From FEN-33 sp963768775 (GTDB taxonomy: Archaea; Thermoplasmatota; Thermoplasmata; Methanomassiliicoccales; UBA472), in NCBI GenBank assembly GCA_963768775.1, contig CAVYIY010000008.1, forward strand, positions 310,001 to 374,000: a DNA stretch of 64,000 bases, read 5' to 3'. Position numbers and translations under genes: made by a program. Shown in pieces: positions 61,442 through 64,000 of the stretch. The first letter of the stretch is position 1. Each line of letters begins with the position of its first letter. The notes beneath the pieces were generated by a model that searched no databases, was not told the DNA's origin, and saw only the letters and a program-made list of their open reading frames with translations.

Positions 61442-61804
61442 GTGGAAGTGATTTCGATTGTGGTAAACGACGAATTTGGTGTCATGCAGCGAGTGATGGG
61501 CGTCTTCACGCGTAAGAGGATTAACGTTGACACCATCGTCGTTGGCAAATGCGAGATCGCTGGCAAGTCACGCATCGTGCTGACAGTCAAGGACCGGAAT
61601 CAGGCAGAGGTGGCGGTGGCGGACCTCAAGGGGCTCCATGACATCGTCCAGGCGGAGGTCGTTGACGAGACCAGGCACGAGGCCTACGCTCTCGCCAAGA
61701 ACTCATCGGGCAAAGTGAGATTGATTGGCAGTCTGGAAGAGGTGGACAAGATGATAGAATCCACCCATCTGGACGTTTTCATACGCGCCGTGAACGCGCT
61801 CTGA
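61442..61804 (+). CDS. ilvN: Acetolactate synthase small (regulatory) subunit, short form
   Basis: The 120-residue protein has the IlvN ACT domain: ISIVVNDEFGVMQRVMGVFTRKRINVDTIVVG, then SRIVLTVKD and the second region with IVQAEVVDETRHE and VRLIGSLEEVD. IlvN binds valine and controls the large subunit IlvB. I chose GTG 61442 because GGGAGG stands seven bases upstream (61429-61434); a TTG at 61436 is too close. It is shorter than usual IlvN (about 160), and no ilvB gene is adjacent, so the large subunit must be elsewhere. The leader ORF lies upstream. Confidence 0.88.
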   Translation: MEVISIVVNDEFGVMQRVMGVFTRKRINVDTIVVGKCEIAGKSRIVLTVKDRNQAEVAVADLKGLHDIVQAEVVDETRHEAYALAKNSSGKVRLIGSLEEVDKMIESTHLDVFIRAVNAL

Positions 61805-61856
61805 ACGGTGCCCAATCCATTATATCGAGCGCGATCACATTCATGAAGGGAGCAAC

Positions 61857-62774
61857 ATGGCATCACAGCAGAAGGTCTGGATGGACGGTAAGTTGGTGGA
61901 TTACGAGAAGGCTAACGTCCATGTCATGACGCATGGCTTGCACTATGGCGGCGGCGTTTTCGAAGGCATCAGGATCTACGAGACCGCGAGGGGGCGTTCC
62001 ATCTTCCGATTGCGGGAGCACATGGTCCGCTTCCTGGACTCGGCCAAGATAATCTCGCTCAAAATTCCATATTCGCTGGACGAGCTCTGCGAGGCGACCA
62101 AGGCGACGGTGCGCGCCAATGCGAAGTCGAAGGTGGACTACATTCGCCCCATCGCCTACTTCGGTACAGGTACCTACGGCCTCAACCCGATCAAGCTACC
62201 AACCAACGTGGCGATCGCGGTGGTCTACATGGGCGTGTACCTGGGCGAGGAGCAGATGAAATTAGGCGCAAGGCTGATCACCTCGTCCTGGGAGAAGTCT
62301 GGGAACCGGGCGATGGCGCTCAATGCCAAGGTGTGCGGTCATTACGTCAACTCGGTGATGGCTCGGCTGGAAGCGGTGAAGCGGGGCGCCGACGAGGCCC
62401 TCCTGCTCAACTCCGACGGGAACGTGGCCGAAGGCACTGGCGAGAACTTATTCATGGTGCGGAAGGGCAAGATCTACACGACGCCCTTATCGGCGGGAAT
62501 ATTGGAGGGGATCACCCGGGACTCGGTGATGCGTATCGCCGAGGACCAGGGCATGCCGGTGACCGAGCGCGACATCACCCGCAGCGAGCTGGTGATCGCG
62601 GACGAGGTTTTCATGACTGGAACGGCGGCAGAGGTCCAGCCGGTCCACAGCATCGACGACCTGGTCATCGGGGCGGGTAAGCCCGGACCGATCACCCTGA
62701 AGCTGCAGAAGCAGTTCTCGGACGCGGCCAGGGGCAAGAGCAAGAAGTATGCCTCTTGGGTCGACTACGTCTGA
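61857..62774 (+). CDS. ilvE: Branched-chain amino acid aminotransferase
   Basis: The 305-residue protein has the family motifs: VHVMTHGLHYGGGVFEGIR near residue 21, NAKVCGHYVNSVMARLEAVKRGADEALLL with the PLP lysine at NAK, and EGTGENLFMVRKGKI, plus ITRDSVMRIAEDQG and FMTGTAAEVQPV. It is fold type IV and transfers amino groups to the keto acids of Leu, Val and Ile. It lies 52 bases after ilvN and is probably in the same transcript controlled from 61118. Confidence 0.93.
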   Translation: MASQQKVWMDGKLVDYEKANVHVMTHGLHYGGGVFEGIRIYETARGRSIFRLREHMVRFLDSAKIISLKIPYSLDELCEATKATVRANAKSKVDYIRPIAYFGTGTYGLNPIKLPTNVAIAVVYMGVYLGEEQMKLGARLITSSWEKSGNRAMALNAKVCGHYVNSVMARLEAVKRGADEALLLNSDGNVAEGTGENLFMVRKGKIYTTPLSAGILEGITRDSVMRIAEDQGMPVTERDITRSELVIADEVFMTGTAAEVQPVHSIDDLVIGAGKPGPITLKLQKQFSDAARGKSKKYASWVDYV

Positions 62775-62813
62775 GCGAAACCACTTCCCCTATTTCATGC
62801 TCGCGGTGCGCAG

Positions 62814-63080
62814 CTACCTTCCAGAGGCCTCTTTGAGCCGCTTGTAATAGCTCGCCTCCTCGTTCCCTCGCTCAAGGAGATAGTACTTGCCGTTGACGAA
62901 GATCTCCAGGTCGGAGATGATTATCCTCTTCCCTTCGACGTGCTCCTTCATCCAGGAGCGGAAGCCCTCCTCGACCGCGCTTTGGGTGTCCGTGTCCTCC
63001 ATCTCCTTCAGGTAGGAATTGAAGTCCGAAGGCTTGTCGTCCGCCGCCACTTCCTTCCATCGGATCTCCACGCTCTTCAT
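62814..63080 (-). CDS. Small conserved hypothetical protein
   Basis: The 88-residue protein is soluble and charged: SVEIRWKEVAADDKPSDFNSYLKEMEDTD, then an IIISDLEIFVNGKYYLLERG segment. No family recognised. It ends in TAG and converges on ilvE. A promoter is not evident in the 165 bases before the divergent oxidoreductase gene. Confidence 0.65.
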   Translation of the reverse strand: MKSVEIRWKEVAADDKPSDFNSYLKEMEDTDTQSAVEEGFRSWMKEHVEGKRIIISDLEIFVNGKYYLLERGNEEASYYKRLKEASGR

Positions 63081-63195
63081 GCTATCACTTAGCGCTTGTG
63101 AGCCGCTCAGCTAAATCCTTTTCCTGGCAATCGGGCGACGAGGCCGCCGAGCGCTTGCGCCATCATATCACTTGACACAGCCATTTCGGCTGAGG

Positions 63196-63204
63196 AATTA
63201 AATA
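63196..63204 (+). promoter_or_regulatory. TATA box of the 2-oxoacid oxidoreductase operon
   Basis: AATTAAATA about 42-50 bases before ATG 63245, with a GGAG ribosome site at 63236-63239. Confidence 0.45.
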
Positions 63205-63244
63205 CGCCGGTCTCGAATAGAGTGGCTGGAGTGCTGGAGATTCG

Positions 63245-64000
63245 ATGTATGAGGTGAGGTTTCATGGCAGGGGAGGGCAAGGAGCGGTCATGGCCGCGCA
63301 GACGCTCGCCGAGGCCGCGGTCCTAGAGGGATATCATGCACAGGCCTTCCCCTATTTCGGCGCCGAGCGCCGCGGCGCACCGGTCAAGGCGTTCGCGCGC
63401 ATCGACAAGGGTCGGATCACCCTTAAGAGCCAGATATATCGCCCGGATATGCTGGTCCTGCTGGACGAGACCCTGCCGGAGATAGAGCCGGTCGCGGAGG
63501 GGCTGAAGCCGGACGGGGTCGCAGTGGTCAACACCGTCTTGGCTCCGGAGGAATACGATCTGGGGATATCGGTGGAAACGACAACGGTCGATGCCACCAC
63601 CATCGCCCTGGAGAAGCTCAAGGCGCCGATTGTCAACACCTCCATCCTGGGGGCGATGGCGAAGGCGCAGGATCTCGTCTCGCTCGATTCGATCCTCAAG
63701 GCGATCCAGGACAAGTTCGGGGAGAGGCTGGGGGCGAGGGCAGCGAGCGTGAACTCCGAAGCGGCCAGGGCCGCGTACCAAGCGGCGCGAACCGGACGCT
63801 GCCGAGCCGAGCGACAGATCATGCAGAAGGCGCAATGGCTCCCGGACTGGGACCAGATGCCGATCGGGGTTGCCCTCCCGACCACTCAGGTCGAGGGCGT
63901 GGTGCTCGGCCCGGGAAGCGCCTGGCAGAATCCGGTGGGTACCTGGAGGACGTCCAGTCCGCACTACGACATCGACAAGTGCATCCGTTGCCTGCGCTGC
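63245..64000 (+). CDS. 2-oxoacid:ferredoxin oxidoreductase, fused gamma and delta subunits, 3' end outside window
   Basis: The frame runs from ATG 63245 to the window end, 252 codons. The first about 180 residues match the gamma subunit of pyruvate- or 2-oxoacid:ferredoxin oxidoreductases: VRFHGRGGQGAVMAAQTLAEAAVLEG, PYFGAERRGAPVKAFARI, and LEKLKAPIVNTSILGAMAK. The C-terminal part, from PIGVALPTTQ to the edge, reads SSPHYDIDKCIRCLRC, the start of the two 4Fe-4S clusters of the delta subunit. So gamma and delta are fused, as in some archaeal Por. The alpha and beta genes are expected to the right. The substrate could be pyruvate. Confidence 0.9.
   Translation, partial: MYEVRFHGRGGQGAVMAAQTLAEAAVLEGYHAQAFPYFGAERRGAPVKAFARIDKGRITLKSQIYRPDMLVLLDETLPEIEPVAEGLKPDGVAVVNTVLAPEEYDLGISVETTTVDATTIALEKLKAPIVNTSILGAMAKAQDLVSLDSILKAIQDKFGERLGARAASVNSEAARAAYQAARTGRCRAERQIMQKAQWLPDWDQMPIGVALPTTQVEGVVLGPGSAWQNPVGTWRTSSPHYDIDKCIRCLRC

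Noticed and set aside
4627..62816. TAG as a genome-wide sense codon (pyrrolysine only)
   Set aside because: At least twelve intact genes here end in TAG at their natural family length, for example the ABC ATPase at 15990 followed at once by the permease ATG. TAG must normally be a stop; only local readthrough stays open.
1..64000. CRISPR array or insertion sequence
   Set aside because: No regularly spaced repeats, no cas genes, and no transposase or terminal repeats were seen on either strand.

Overview
The window looks like a piece of an archaeal chromosome, most likely from the Thermoplasmatota side of the Euryarchaeota (a Methanomassiliicoccales-like or related uncultured lineage). The evidence is the gene content: a CDC48/VCP-type AAA ATPase, archaeal Elp3, Trm56 (tRNA C56 2'-O-methyltransferase), a polyprenyl synthase, a dolichol-kinase-like protein, DUF835, DUF2769, PRC-barrel proteins, FmdE, a Glu-type PTPS (PTPS-III), an intron-containing tRNA-Asn, and TATA boxes close upstream of genes, often with little or no leader. 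The sequence is moderately GC-rich with short AT-rich promoters. The exact taxon is inference.

Layout. 0-11 kb: a cell-surface protein and a zinc-ribbon membrane protein, polyprenyl synthase, a DUF835 membrane protein, a cupin, a cooS-type CO dehydrogenase split by a one-base frameshift, cardiolipin synthase, a PHP protein, a BASS transporter. 11-18 kb: flavodoxin, MBL hydrolase, O-methyltransferase, an MDR dehydrogenase + PTPS-III pair, a DrrAB-type ABC exporter, a frameshifted response regulator. 18.5-30 kb: tRNA(CAT), ACR3-like transporter, QueG-like Fe-S protein, a membrane protein built of four repeats, DUF2284 protein, a thioredoxin-like gene with two in-frame TAG codons, tRNA-Asn, a small membrane gene with another in-frame TAG, an ABC-2 transporter, a dolichol-kinase-like gene. 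30-38 kb: regulators, Trm56 + HD protein, gamma carbonic anhydrase, thioredoxin/thioredoxin reductase, and an SsuABC-like ABC operon whose binding protein appears circularly permuted. 38-44 kb: an Elp3 operon with a large TPR protein. 44-51 kb: FmdE / TSUP permease / C_GCAxxG protein, CDC48, a fibronectin-III surface protein, DUF89. 51.7-60.9 kb: a surface-glycan region (sugar nucleotidyltransferase, four glycosyltransferase-like genes, a GmhA-GmhB fusion and an HddA-like kinase), suggesting activated heptose. 61.1-62.8 kb: ilvN and ilvE, preceded by a 22-codon ORF that is half Leu/Val/Ile. The window ends inside a gamma-delta fused 2-oxoacid:ferredoxin oxidoreductase gene.

The most interesting signal is the short ORF at 61153-61221. 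It begins about 30 bases downstream of a TATA box, is 11/22 branched-chain residues (8 of its last 10), uses only TTG/CTA for leucine, and stands alone upstream of ilvN-ilvE. It looks like an archaeal counterpart of bacterial ilv attenuation leader peptides. Next are the permuted ABC binding protein, the three in-frame TAG codons within 3.1 kb (while TAG also ends about a dozen normal genes), and two operator-like inverted repeats. All function calls are from motif recognition by eye; no database search or folding program was run.
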